NCBI GenBank assembly: GCA_019347805.1
Contig: JAHWKR010000033.1
Span: 1 to 38,579 of the forward strand
DNA: 38,579 bases
Direction of reading: 5' to 3'
DNA from: Methanobacteriota archaeon
Lineage (GTDB): Archaea; Thermoplasmatota; E2; JACPAO01; JAHWKR01
Below are positions 24,924-33,587 of the stretch, in pieces. The notes under the pieces are model-generated. The model was not told the DNA's origin. It saw only the letters and a list, made by a program, of their open reading frames with translations, and did no database searches. The position numbers and the translations under genes were made by a program. Numbering within the stretch: position 1 is the first letter of the stretch; every line of letters starts with the position of its first letter.

Positions 24924-25532
24924 GTGCGAACGATTCGCATGCGGCGGGAGACCACGGTGGGATTGGCGTGGGCCGGCGGACTCGTATTGCTGATGGTGGC
25001 CGTCTTCTTCTACGGCCTCTCGGTCTACGAGCCGGAACGGTTCGAGGTCCGATGGACGGATACGGAGCACGAGACGAGCCAGAGCGGCGCGACGTTGAAC
25101 GCCGACCAGTCGCGGACCCACACCTTCGAGGCCGACGGCACGAACGTGACCCGGGTCCGGGTCGTACTCGGATGGACCGATGCCGTCGGTCCGGACAACG
25201 ACGTCTTCTCCCTCGAAGTCGCCGGCCCCGGCGACCGGTCGAACACCGCGACCGGCAACACCGGCGCATTGACCCTCACGTTCATGACGGACCGCGTGCC
25301 GGACCAGACGCAGGTCGAAGGCGCCAACGCCGAGCATGCCCTTGAGCAACTCGTACGCCCGGACGACCTCTGGAGCGGCCTCGCCACCTGGGAGGTGATG
25401 GTCCGGCTCGATTCTGCCACCGGCGACGCCGGCACCCAAGGACTCGGGGTCGATGCGACCGCGGACCAAGGGAACGACTATACCTTGCGCTTCATCCGCG
25501 TCACGTCCGACGCGACGCTCGTTCCCGTCTGA
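24924..25532 (+). CDS. Membrane-anchored exported protein, beta-sandwich type
   Basis: 202 residues: short basic N-terminus, one TM helix (about 14-33), then an exported domain of about 165 residues rich in Thr, Asp and Val. NVTRVRVVLGWTDAVGPDNDVFSLEVAGP resembles pre-peptidase/P-type jelly-roll domains that bind sugars or proteases; this is only a resemblance. GTG 24924 fits a TATA-like GTTTAGG at 24904; ATG 24939 would be leaderless and is an alternative. Followed by a T-run terminator. Confidence 0.75.
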   Translation: MRTIRMRRETTVGLAWAGGLVLLMVAVFFYGLSVYEPERFEVRWTDTEHETSQSGATLNADQSRTHTFEADGTNVTRVRVVLGWTDAVGPDNDVFSLEVAGPGDRSNTATGNTGALTLTFMTDRVPDQTQVEGANAEHALEQLVRPDDLWSGLATWEVMVRLDSATGDAGTQGLGVDATADQGNDYTLRFIRVTSDATLVPV

Positions 25533-25546
25533 GCCCGATTTTTTGT
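25531..25546 (+). terminator. T-tract terminator
   Basis: GATTTTTTGTGTCTTC directly after the stop at 25532, with six T residues. Archaeal RNA polymerase terminates at such tracts. It separates the preceding gene from the promoter of paralog 3. Confidence 0.6.
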
Positions 25547-25558
25547 GTCTTCACCTGA

Positions 25559-25569
25559 CACATTTAAAC
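25559..25569 (+). promoter_or_regulatory. TATA box for the paralog 3-4 unit
   Basis: ACACATTTAAACC; predicted start near 25590, with GGAGG at 25622-25626 before ATG 25635. Confidence 0.65.
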
Positions 25570-25634
25570 CATGCCAGCGCTGCGCATGGATGATGCGTGA
25601 TGGGTGAACGGGACCCTCCCCAGGAGGTCGCTTG

Positions 25635-26789
25635 ATGGCGGTGTCGCCGTTCGGCATCCTCAGTCTGGTCGGAGGTCTCCTCCTCCTGCCCCTGGCGATC
25701 GGGGTCTTCCTGGCACGTCGTCACGGACCCGCGAACCGCTATCTCGCAGGATGGCTCTTCTTCCTCGGGCTCAACGTCCTCTGGAGCCGCGGGGTGGCAC
25801 CATCCGTCACGGATCCGCAGTCGTTCTACGCCTTCTGGCCCACCTATTACGCGATCGTCCTCATCGGTCTCGCGTTCTATCCTCCGTTCCTCGCCACCCT
25901 CGACTCGCCCTGGTCCCGGCCGTTCCGGTCCCCGACCGTGCGCGTCCTTCTATGGGCCTCGCTCGGTCTCGCCGTCCTCTCCACGTTCGTGTGGCCCAGT
26001 GCCTGGTTCCCTGGGATCGTGCCGGGTGGATTCGGTTGGACCTGGCTGCCCGTATTCGGTCCTTTGGCGGTCGCCGTGAACTGGGTCGTCCTGATCCTCT
26101 ACCAATACGCGGTCGTAGTCGCGGTGAGCGCCTTCCGTCGCGCCCGGAGCCCGATGCAGAGGCGCCAGATGCTCATCTACCTCATCGGGTTCGTCGTCTA
26201 TGATGTCGCCTACCTGTCCATCCCCCTGACCCTGTTCCTGTTCGAGGCGGGGGCGATCTCACCGTACACGTTCCTCATGGTGCAATCGTACGTGCCCGCC
26301 TTCGCCGCCATCTGGTTGAGCGTCGTCCTCTCCTACGCCATCCTGAGCGTGCAGATCTTCGACATCGACATCAAGGTCAAATGGACCATCAACCGGGGGA
26401 CGGTCGCCGCCGTGTTCGTCGCCGCCTTCTTCGTCGTCTCGGAGCTCGTCGCGGGTCTCTTGTCAGAGCGGATCGGATTGGTGGCAGGTGTGCTCGTCAC
26501 CGGCGGCCTCGTCTTCCTTCTCGCGCCTTTGCAACGGTTCGGTGCGCGGGTGAGCGACGCCGCCATGCCCGATGTCTCCCCCACACCGGAATACCTCGCC
26601 TTCCGGAGGTTCGAGGTCTACAAGGCGGCGCTCGTCGACTCGATGACGGACGCGACCATCACCGAACGCGAACGGTCGATCCTCGACGGATTGCGCCGTA
26701 ACCTCGACATCGGGGACCAGGACGCCGCGCGACTCGAGGCGGACCTGCACGCCGAACTGCAGAAGAGGACGGTGACACATGAGACCTGA
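25635..26789 (+). CDS. 7TM/TerB-like signalling paralog 3
   Basis: About 384 residues. Seven TM helices precede the family block SVQIFDIDIKVKWTINRGTV. Then VFVAAFFVVSELVAGLLSER forms a further helix, almost identical in paralog 4, followed by FGARVSDAAMPDV. The C-terminal helical module reads EYLAFRRFEVYKAALVDSMT-DATITERERSILDGL; here the usual DG is DA. ATG 25635 is preferred over the TTG three bases upstream because GGAGG lies nine bases before it. Paralog 4 follows 42 bases later, so the two are probably co-transcribed. Confidence 0.87.
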   Translation: MAVSPFGILSLVGGLLLLPLAIGVFLARRHGPANRYLAGWLFFLGLNVLWSRGVAPSVTDPQSFYAFWPTYYAIVLIGLAFYPPFLATLDSPWSRPFRSPTVRVLLWASLGLAVLSTFVWPSAWFPGIVPGGFGWTWLPVFGPLAVAVNWVVLILYQYAVVVAVSAFRRARSPMQRRQMLIYLIGFVVYDVAYLSIPLTLFLFEAGAISPYTFLMVQSYVPAFAAIWLSVVLSYAILSVQIFDIDIKVKWTINRGTVAAVFVAAFFVVSELVAGLLSERIGLVAGVLVTGGLVFLLAPLQRFGARVSDAAMPDVSPTPEYLAFRRFEVYKAALVDSMTDATITERERSILDGLRRNLDIGDQDAARLEADLHAELQKRTVTHET

Positions 26790-26831
26790 TCCCCTGCGCG
26801 GCCCCGCCCTGACCGCAGGAGGCGCCGCACC

Positions 26832-27962
26832 ATGATCCTGCCACGGGAACTGTTCGGCGTGCTTGGTGTGGTCGACCTTCTTGTCGGATGGTCGCTCGGC
26901 TGGTTCGTGTACCGGAGCCGCCCACGCAGTGAGCAGAACCGGGCCCTCGCACTCTACCTCGTCTTCGTCTCCTCGCATTTCGGGCTGCGCTTCGGCGTGA
27001 GCTTCTTCGCGACGGACCCGACCTACGTCTTCGCGCTCATCATCACCGGGATGTTCTTCGCGGCCGGACATGTCATCAGCTATCCATGGCTCCTGTCCAC
27101 GTTGGACACTCCGCTGGCGCGTCCGTTGCGCTCGAAGTGGTTCTGGATGTCCTGGGGGAGCGCGATGCTCCTCTGGTTCACGTCGCCGCTCTGGGCACCC
27201 GGACTTCACGTGACGGCGCTGGTCCCGTCCGAGGCGGTCCCAGGAGCGTTCTGGACCGAACTCGGCCCCTTGGGAAGGACGGAGCCCATGATCCCGTTCC
27301 TGATCTCGACCTACGGGATCGTCGTCGCGGTGACCGCGGCATTCCGTGCCCGTTCACCGGTCGTCCGAAGGCAGATGCAGGCGTTCGCCGCGGCTTTCGT
27401 CCTCAACGACCTCATCTATGTCGTGAACGTCATCGTGGCCGTGCCGGAGGTGTTCACGGGACACGTCCTGGACAGCGACTGGGCGCTCATCCGCCTCAAC
27501 TTCCTCGTCGCCGTCCTGCTCTTGTGCCTCGTCCTCGCCTATGGCGTCATCCAGACGCACCTCTTCGACATCGACCTGCGCATCAAACGGGGAATCCGCC
27601 GCTCGACCGTCGCCGCCGTCTTCGTCGCCGCCTTCTTCGTCGTCTCGGAACTCGTCGCGGGCCTCCTGTCGGAGCGGATCGGCCTCATTGCGGGCGTCTT
27701 TGCGACCGGCGCCCTCGTGTTCGCCCTGGCACCGTTGCAATCGTTCGCCGAACGTGTATCGGACAAGGCGATGCCCGGCGTCCGGGACAACGAGGAGTAC
27801 CGGACGGTGCGCAAGCGCGACGTCTATCTCGCCGCATTGGAAGGGGCCCTCGTCGATGGCATCGTCAACGACCGGGAACGGGACATGCTCGTCCGTCTTC
27901 AAGACCAGTTGGGGCTGTCCGCGACCGAAGCGCGGGAACTTGAGCGGGCGTCGGCGGTCTGA
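26832..27962 (+). CDS. 7TM/TerB-like signalling paralog 4
   Basis: 376 residues with seven TM helices and the block THLFDIDLRIKRGIRRSTVA. The segment VFVAAFFVVSELVAGLLSER matches paralog 3, whereas the tail EEYRTVRKRDVYLAALEG, ALVDGIVNDRERDMLVRL, QDQLGLSATEARELERAS matches paralog 1 at about 48 of 54 positions. The protein is therefore a mosaic. GGAGG (26818-26822) precedes the ATG. A membrane sensor with helical output module is inferred. Confidence 0.87.
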   Translation: MILPRELFGVLGVVDLLVGWSLGWFVYRSRPRSEQNRALALYLVFVSSHFGLRFGVSFFATDPTYVFALIITGMFFAAGHVISYPWLLSTLDTPLARPLRSKWFWMSWGSAMLLWFTSPLWAPGLHVTALVPSEAVPGAFWTELGPLGRTEPMIPFLISTYGIVVAVTAAFRARSPVVRRQMQAFAAAFVLNDLIYVVNVIVAVPEVFTGHVLDSDWALIRLNFLVAVLLLCLVLAYGVIQTHLFDIDLRIKRGIRRSTVAAVFVAAFFVVSELVAGLLSERIGLIAGVFATGALVFALAPLQSFAERVSDKAMPGVRDNEEYRTVRKRDVYLAALEGALVDGIVNDRERDMLVRLQDQLGLSATEARELERASAV

Positions 27963-28040
27963 CCGTTTCGCGGTGGTCGCGCGGCCGGCTGCCCTGTCCA
28001 AGACCTCAGGGCCCGGTCCGGAGACCTCGGCGGCCCGACG

Positions 28041-28051
28041 CACATTTTATC
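28041..28051 (+). promoter_or_regulatory. TATA box for paralog 5
   Basis: CACATTTTATCTG, with predicted start near 28072 and the TTG start at 28129. The rest of 27963-28128 has no gene. Confidence 0.55.
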
Positions 28052-28128
28052 TGTCCACCCTGTCTGGTGCCCGCGTGGCGTCGGAGGCTTTCCCTGTGTG
28101 TGCCTCTTGTCTTCCAGGGGGCACCTGA

Positions 28129-29274
28129 TTGGACTGGCATCTGACCTTCGCCACGGCCCGGCTGCTTGCCGCGGTGACGAACCTGGCGCTCGCCCTCGTC
28201 GTCTTCATGGCGCGACCGGAGCGGCTCCAGAACCGACTCATCAGCGCGATGCTGCTGTTGAACTTCTTCATCCACACCCTCATCGCCCTCATCCCTGTGC
28301 TTCCGTCGCCGGACGCCTACGCGCTCTTCGCGCCCGCTTTCCTGTCTATGATCCTCTACGTCAGCACCTACCTGGTCTTCACGGGTACGCTGGATACACC
28401 ACTCGGTCGGCCGTTCCGCGGCCGGGTCGGCATCACGAGTGTCGCCGTCGTCGCCACCCTATTCGCCATCACGCTCTTCTGGGCGCGCTCGTCCTGGTAC
28501 CTGCCTGTCTTCCCCTGGCCGCTCGACCCGGTCGCCACCGGTTGGGACTCCTTGCTGCAGACGCACGCCTTCAAGTCGATGCTGGAACTGGTCATCTTGC
28601 TCCATTTCCTCTATGGCTTCGCAGCCGCGTTCCACGCCTATCTGCGCGCCAAGGACCCGATCCAACGGCGCAAGATGAAGTGGTTCGCCATCGCTTTCGG
28701 TAGCCATGACATCCTCCTGGCCGTCTCGTTCGGCGTGACGATCGCACTGGCGACGACAGGCACCGCTTGCGCCACATGCGACCTGTTCGCCTTCTTCATC
28801 CTCATCTCGCTCGCCGGCGTCCTCCTCGCCGCTTTCCTCGCCTACGGCATCCTGACGACACAACTCTTCGACATCGAGTTGCGCATCAAGCGCGGCATCT
28901 CGCGCAGCACCCTCCTCGCCATATTCGTCGCCGTCTTCGTCGGCGTCGCCGCGGCGGCGGAGGAATACCTCAACGACGCCTACGGGATCCTCGCCGGGGG
29001 GTTGGCGGCCGCGGGCCTCGTCCTCGCACTGGCCCCCCTACAACGCTTCGCCGACCGGGTGAGCGACGCCGCCATGCCAGGTGTACGGGACACCCCCGAG
29101 TACCTTGAAACGCGCAAACGGGAGATCTACCAAGCGGCGCTCCACAGCGCGAGACACGACGGCCGTATCACGCAACGGGAACGACGGATCCTTGCCACGT
29201 TGGCCGACGAACTGGGGCTGAGCGCGACGGAGGCGGTCGATCTCGAGGGTGGACTTTCAACCCGACTCCGGTGA
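28129..29274 (+). CDS. 7TM/TerB-like signalling paralog 5
   Basis: 381 residues. Seven TM helices, the block TQLFDIELRIKRGISRSTLL, further TM helices, FADRVSDAAMPGVRDTPEYL, then the module ETRKREIYQAALHSARHDGR-ITQRERRILATLADELGL. The DG-x-I-T-x-R-E-R pattern is intact. Two cysteines lie close together in a loop (ACATCD). TTG start, as for paralog 2. Ends six bases from the convergent gene at 29280. Confidence 0.86.
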   Translation: MDWHLTFATARLLAAVTNLALALVVFMARPERLQNRLISAMLLLNFFIHTLIALIPVLPSPDAYALFAPAFLSMILYVSTYLVFTGTLDTPLGRPFRGRVGITSVAVVATLFAITLFWARSSWYLPVFPWPLDPVATGWDSLLQTHAFKSMLELVILLHFLYGFAAAFHAYLRAKDPIQRRKMKWFAIAFGSHDILLAVSFGVTIALATTGTACATCDLFAFFILISLAGVLLAAFLAYGILTTQLFDIELRIKRGISRSTLLAIFVAVFVGVAAAAEEYLNDAYGILAGGLAAAGLVLALAPLQRFADRVSDAAMPGVRDTPEYLETRKREIYQAALHSARHDGRITQRERRILATLADELGLSATEAVDLEGGLSTRLR

Positions 29275-29279
29275 AGGAT

Positions 29280-29786
29280 CTACGACCTGAACGTCGCCCC
29301 GGCCTTTTTCGCGGCTCTCGCCTTGTGTCTCGCCTGGGCCTCACGTTCCCGTTCCTTGCGCCGGTCCTCAGTGGTCCGCGATCCCTCGCCCTGCAACGCC
29401 TCCCAGTGGCTGCGATGGGACGGCAAGAGGAGCAAGGCGTCGATCTCGAGTTGCCGCAAGGTCCTGAGCGTGAAGAAGTAGAGCGCCGACAGCACACCGG
29501 CCGTACCTGTCGTCCAGTTGCGGACCTCACGGATGAGCGCGGCGAGGGTCGGGAATCCCCCCAAGAAGTCGACGACCCAGAGCGCGATGGCCGCCACCAG
29601 CGAGAAGGAGAGCAACACGAGGAGCGTCGCCCGTACCTTGAGCATCGCGTCGATGCCGTTCAGGCGCTCCTGCAGCACCTCTCCCTGCTTCCCCCGGAAC
29701 GCCTCGGGCCGACGCTCGAGCGCATCGACGAGATGTTTCTGACGAGGCTTGATGATCCACTTCAACCAATTCGTATACGGATACAT
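29280..29786 (-). CDS. Two-TM membrane protein with charged tail
   Basis: 168 residues from ATG 29786 (MYPYTNWLKWIIKPRQKHLV). An amphipathic charged region is followed by two TM helices (about 50-72 and 95-112). A cytoplasmic tail rich in Arg, Lys and Glu follows (RRKEREREAQARHKARAAKK). No family recognised. The upstream in-frame ATG at 29840 was rejected because a TATA box at 29837-29848 overlaps it and would put that codon before the transcript start. Confidence 0.7.
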   Translation of the reverse strand: MYPYTNWLKWIIKPRQKHLVDALERRPEAFRGKQGEVLQERLNGIDAMLKVRATLLVLLSFSLVAAIALWVVDFLGGFPTLAALIREVRNWTTGTAGVLSALYFFTLRTLRQLEIDALLLLPSHRSHWEALQGEGSRTTEDRRKEREREAQARHKARAAKKAGATFRS

Positions 29787-29836
29787 GTGTCCCTCCGCAC
29801 CGGCGCCGTCCGGTGCGCCCCTGCCTTGGGCCGCCA

Positions 29837-29848
29837 CCATTATTGAAC
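29837..29848 (-). promoter_or_regulatory. TATA box of the two-TM protein gene
   Basis: Minus strand GTTCAATAATGG; predicted start near 29817, ATG at 29786. Confidence 0.5.
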
Positions 29849-29903
29849 CACCATCTCGCGGCCGGGCCTGCCTGGGCCCAAGGTCATGCCGTGCGTGACG
29901 CGG

Positions 29904-31124
29904 TCAGGAGCGCTGCCGCCCATACGCGCCAGGCGTCCCTTCGATGACGAGGAACAGGAACAGCGCGGGCAATGTCACGACGAGGATGGCCAGCACACCG
30001 AGCCCGGTCATGCCGTTCACCGCGTACCACACGCCACCCCCCAGGGCGACCACGGCGGCGGAGAGTTGCGCCAAGAGGTCTGCACGACCCATGATGCGCG
30101 CACGGCGCGAAGGGACCGTGATGTCGGTGAGGAGCACGGTCGCGCCGATGAAACCGAAACTCCAGCCCAATCCCGAAAGGAGCAGGCCGACGGCGAAGCC
30201 CCAGACGTTCCCGACGAGCGCGATGACAGCCCCACCGACGGCGAGGAGCACGAGCCCGGAAAGGATGGTCGTCCTTCGTCCGACCCGGTCGGCGACACGG
30301 CCGACGAGACGCGAAAGGCCGAACATGCCGACGAAGTGGACGAGCATCAACAGTCCGAGCGTGCGCACCCCGTGCCCAGTGTGGGCGACCGCGGCACCGG
30401 CAACCCCCATGACGGCGGCCATCGAAGCCTGGCTCGCCGCGAGCGCGACCAGTCCGACCATGAGAAGAAGACCATTCGAGGGAACGGAAGCCGGTGCAGC
30501 GGCGGATCCGGCCGCATCCGGTGAAGCGACCGCCTTCGCCAATGCGAGCGGCTCTTCCGCGCGCAGCACGAAGAGCGCGGCGACGACCAGAAGCGGCGGT
30601 GCGAGCCACCAGACGAGCGTGAGCGGAGGTCGGCCAAGGAGCGCACCGAGCGGGTCGGAACCGATGAGAAGAAGCGGCCCGACGACCGCTCCGACGGTGG
30701 CGCTCACCTGCACCCATGCCACGGCACGGCCACGTTCCTGCGGCGGGAAGAGCTCCGCCGCGGCGACACGGGTGAGGTTCACGACCCCGAAGCCGGCCGC
30801 GAGGAGGAACCCGCCGACGACGAAGATCGGCAGGTCCAAGGCCCGCACCGCATAGCCGGCGGCACCATAACCGACGGCGGCGATCAGTTGCCCCGCCACG
30901 AGGACCGGCCTGCGGCCATGACGGTCCATCAGACGGCCGCCGATGGCGGCGCCGATGGCCGCGGCGACGTAGAAGAGAGCGATGAAAAGTCCTGCGTGCG
31001 ACAGGTTCCCCGTGAGTGCGACGAGCGCCGCCGAGCCCGGGCCGGCGACCATCGACACGGCCGCCCACATGAGGGCGAACGAGACCGAGAGCGACACGAG
31101 CGTACGGCGAAACGCAGGGTCCAT
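29904..31124 (-). CDS. Major facilitator superfamily transporter
   Basis: 406 residues with twelve predicted TM helices. The loop after helix 2 carries GGRLMDRHGRRPVLV, and the equivalent loop in the second half is GRVADRVGRRTTIL; these paired D-R-x-G-R-R motifs define MFS carriers. GAVVGPLL in helix 5 recalls the drug-efflux motif C (GxxxGPxxGG), so an exporter is possible. The substrate is not evident. ATG 31124 lies about 28 bases below a TATA-like CTTTACAAACC (31147-31157). Confidence 0.92.
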   Translation of the reverse strand: MDPAFRRTLVSLSVSFALMWAAVSMVAGPGSAALVALTGNLSHAGLFIALFYVAAAIGAAIGGRLMDRHGRRPVLVAGQLIAAVGYGAAGYAVRALDLPIFVVGGFLLAAGFGVVNLTRVAAAELFPPQERGRAVAWVQVSATVGAVVGPLLLIGSDPLGALLGRPPLTLVWWLAPPLLVVAALFVLRAEEPLALAKAVASPDAAGSAAAPASVPSNGLLLMVGLVALAASQASMAAVMGVAGAAVAHTGHGVRTLGLLMLVHFVGMFGLSRLVGRVADRVGRRTTILSGLVLLAVGGAVIALVGNVWGFAVGLLLSGLGWSFGFIGATVLLTDITVPSRRARIMGRADLLAQLSAAVVALGGGVWYAVNGMTGLGVLAILVVTLPALFLFLVIEGTPGAYGRQRS

Positions 31125-31194
31125 GGGCAGGGAGGGGGTGATATGGTTTGTAAAGCCCGGCGCCCCAGGGCCACCACCGAGGCTCTTTCATCGA

Positions 31195-31842
31195 TCACTT
31201 GTGGATGAGCTTGAACGCGTGGTCCCCGTTCCCCCTGGCGGCGAAGGCCGCGACCCAGACCATGGTCATCGCCTCAAGGTAGTGGCTCGCGGTGATGTCG
31301 CCGACATCGAGGGTGTCGGGCCAGCCGAAATCGGCGAGGATCCGGGTCACTTTCGCTTTCGCCTCGGCGTCGTTGCCGGCGATGAACATGGTCGGCGGCC
31401 CACCGGGCATGTCGGGGTCGACCATGTAGGGGTTGCCGACCGTGTTGAACGCCTTCACCACCGACGCGTCCGGGGCGAGCGCCTGCACCTGGGCTCCGGC
31501 GGAGCCTTCGGGGATGGCGGGCATCCGCGGTGGGAAGCCTTGGCTGAAGTCGAGCGGGTTGGTGGCGTCGATGACCACCTTCCCGGCGAGGTTCTTGGGC
31601 CCTGCCGCCTTGATGACCTCAGGGTTGACCATGCCGAGGGACGCCAGGACCACCACCTCGCCGTGCTTGGCGGCGTCCTCGAAGGTGCCGCCCGAGGCGT
31701 TCCCTTTCGCTCCGGCGAGCCACTCGGCCAGCTTCGGGTTGTCCGCCGAACGGCTGCCCATCAGCACATCATGTCCGCGCGAGAGGAAGCCGTCCGCGAG
31801 CGCCCTGCCCACGTCCCCTGTCCCCAGTATGCCGACCTTCAT
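31195..31842 (-). CDS. F420-dependent NADP reductase-like oxidoreductase
   Basis: 215 residues starting MKVGILGTGDVGRALADGF, a Rossmann nucleotide-binding loop (GTGDVG). HDVLMGSRSADNPKL follows, with the Ser-Arg typical of NADP(H) specificity. ATNPLDFSQG and AFNTVGNPYM are family signatures of the F420H2:NADP oxidoreductase / NADPH-dependent F420 reductase group. SHYLEAMTMVWV follows near the C-terminus. It presumably moves hydride between NADP(H) and F420 or acts on a related substrate; specificity cannot be told from sequence alone. The open frame extends far upstream but only the part from ATG 31842 is protein-like. Confidence 0.88.
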   Translation of the reverse strand: MKVGILGTGDVGRALADGFLSRGHDVLMGSRSADNPKLAEWLAGAKGNASGGTFEDAAKHGEVVVLASLGMVNPEVIKAAGPKNLAGKVVIDATNPLDFSQGFPPRMPAIPEGSAGAQVQALAPDASVVKAFNTVGNPYMVDPDMPGGPPTMFIAGNDAEAKAKVTRILADFGWPDTLDVGDITASHYLEAMTMVWVAAFAARGNGDHAFKLIHK

Positions 31843-31886
31843 GGCCTGCGGTAGGCGCGAGACGGGTGTGAAGCTTTGGGTCCGCT

Positions 31887-33452
31887 TCAGTATCGCAACT
31901 CGATCTCTACGGTGGCGCTGTGGCCGAACGGCCGCCCCTGGCCGAGTCCTGCGCCGGGGCCGTTGGGATGCCATTCGACGCTCCATTCGCCGTCGGAGAC
32001 GATGAAGGACCCCGACCCGGTGGAGCGCTCCACCACACCCTGTGGGCCCTTGAAGACAAGCTCCGGGTCGTCGGAGAGACCGGAATAAGTGTCCGTGACC
32101 TCGATGTCGAACCGGATCTCGGCGTGTCCGCCCCCGACCGTAAGCGTCTCGAGCGGCAGGACATCCGTCTCGCCGGTCTTGACCTTGATGTCGTAGCTCT
32201 TCATCCAGAAGACCTCGACCTCGACGGGCTCGATCCACATCATCGGCGGGAACATGGGTCGCACCATGCAGGAGGAGCCATCGGTCGGGGCAGATGTCTT
32301 GGCCGGGACCAGCTCCGCCTCGATCCAGTAGCGCCCGGCCGTCGGTGTGAACGACAAGGTCGGGCCGACCGCGGTGTCCGCTTCGGGGGTCCCGGAGGCA
32401 TGTTGCGCGCGCCAATGGACCTGGTATTTTTCCGTATCGTAGACCGGCGTCTCCGGAACGCCGCCGGCGGCGTCGCCTCCGTCGGCGATGCCGAACGTGA
32501 CGGTGCCGTTCAGTTCGGCGGCGTTGAGCGGGAAGGCGTGGTCGGAGACGATGCGGTACGGGTGCCGTTCGATCTCGATCATCTCTGGACCGTCGCCGGT
32601 GGCGTCCACCGGCATGATGATCTCGGGAAGCGCTTCGGGCTCCTCGGCTTGCAGGCTGTGGTCCTTGAGCAGGATCTCGGTGCTCATGGAGATGTCGAAC
32701 TCTTCCTCGGACTCCTTGATATGCGCGCTCATGGAGGACACGATCTTGACGACGTTCTTGACGGCGGGGCTGTACCAGACGGTGAACTCGCTCTGGAATT
32801 CGCTCACCTCTTCCCGGTAATCTTCCGGATACTCGGCGTCCTCGTCCTCTTGGAACGTGAGCGCATAGTCGATGCGCACGGCATCGAAGGGACCCGCCGG
32901 CACCGAGACGGTCTCCGTCCCCGCGACCGTCGCGACATAGCGGAACTCGTCCTCACCACCTTGCCAGCTCTCCCCTTCGTCGAGCGGGAACGCGAGCATG
33001 CGGAACGGCTCATACGCGGGCCATGCGCGCACGCTCGTAACGGCCGCACCGCACTGCTCAAGGTCCCACTCCGAGACATGCGCGCGCGGCGAGAGGTCGA
33101 CCTGCGAGAGGGCGACCAGGCCACCGCGGTCGCCGAAGACGGTGTCCTCGAGAAGCGGCGCGTCGATGTCCCCGTTCGTGATGCGCAGCCAATAGACCGG
33201 CTCGTCGATGGTCGGCTCGGTCGCCACGACCCGATGGGTCGCGTCCTGGGTGGAACGTCCGGACTGCACGGCCTCGCGCTCGCCCTGGGTGCGGAAGGTA
33301 TGCTCCGATGTCGTCTCGTAGACCCATGTATAGCCTGGCTGCCAGACCGGTGTGCCGCGGCCGGTGACCTGCGGCGACTCCGAGACACAACCGGAGAGGG
33401 CGACGGAGACGACCAGGAGCATGAGCGTGACGACCGGGAGCGGCCTCTTCAT
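31887..33452 (-). CDS. Large secreted lipoprotein
   Basis: 521 residues: signal peptide and lipobox (LSGC, Cys-22). A beta-rich exported body begins PVWQPGYTWVYETTSEHTF, a pattern seen in archaeal surface lipoproteins. Acidic region around FQEDEDAEYPEDYREEV. The C-terminal third looks like one or two Ig-like or CARDB-like beta domains ending ATVEIELRY. No enzyme motif is seen. A TATA box sits about 27 bases upstream, so the mRNA is probably leaderless. The reductase gene begins 44 bases downstream on the same strand. Confidence 0.82.
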   Translation of the reverse strand: MKRPLPVVTLMLLVVSVALSGCVSESPQVTGRGTPVWQPGYTWVYETTSEHTFRTQGEREAVQSGRSTQDATHRVVATEPTIDEPVYWLRITNGDIDAPLLEDTVFGDRGGLVALSQVDLSPRAHVSEWDLEQCGAAVTSVRAWPAYEPFRMLAFPLDEGESWQGGEDEFRYVATVAGTETVSVPAGPFDAVRIDYALTFQEDEDAEYPEDYREEVSEFQSEFTVWYSPAVKNVVKIVSSMSAHIKESEEEFDISMSTEILLKDHSLQAEEPEALPEIIMPVDATGDGPEMIEIERHPYRIVSDHAFPLNAAELNGTVTFGIADGGDAAGGVPETPVYDTEKYQVHWRAQHASGTPEADTAVGPTLSFTPTAGRYWIEAELVPAKTSAPTDGSSCMVRPMFPPMMWIEPVEVEVFWMKSYDIKVKTGETDVLPLETLTVGGGHAEIRFDIEVTDTYSGLSDDPELVFKGPQGVVERSTGSGSFIVSDGEWSVEWHPNGPGAGLGQGRPFGHSATVEIELRY

Positions 33453-33473
33453 CAGGCGGTGAGGCGGCTCTGA

Positions 33474-33484
33474 TGCATAAAAAG
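33474..33484 (-). promoter_or_regulatory. TATA box of the large lipoprotein gene
   Basis: Minus strand ATCTTTTTATGC; centred about 27 bases before ATG 33452. Confidence 0.65.
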
Positions 33485-33557
33485 ATACCCTGGCGACAGA
33501 CGGACAGATGGGTCACGCATCGAAGAGGTGGCCGAAGCGACTTCTGGTTTCGGGCCA

Positions 33558-33566
33558 CTCATATAC
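33558..33566 (+). promoter_or_regulatory. TATA box of the GNAT gene
   Basis: CTCATATAC, centred 25 bases before ATG 33588; this spacing decides the start choice for the acetyltransferase. Confidence 0.6.
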
Positions 33567-33587
33567 CTCTTCCCGATGGGCCGACCG

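Noticed and set aside
31843-32415. N-terminal extension of the F420/NADP reductase frame
   Set aside because: The extension is antisense-free but overlaps the lipoprotein gene in another frame and has no protein-like pattern; the Rossmann start MKVGILGTG fixes the start at 31842.
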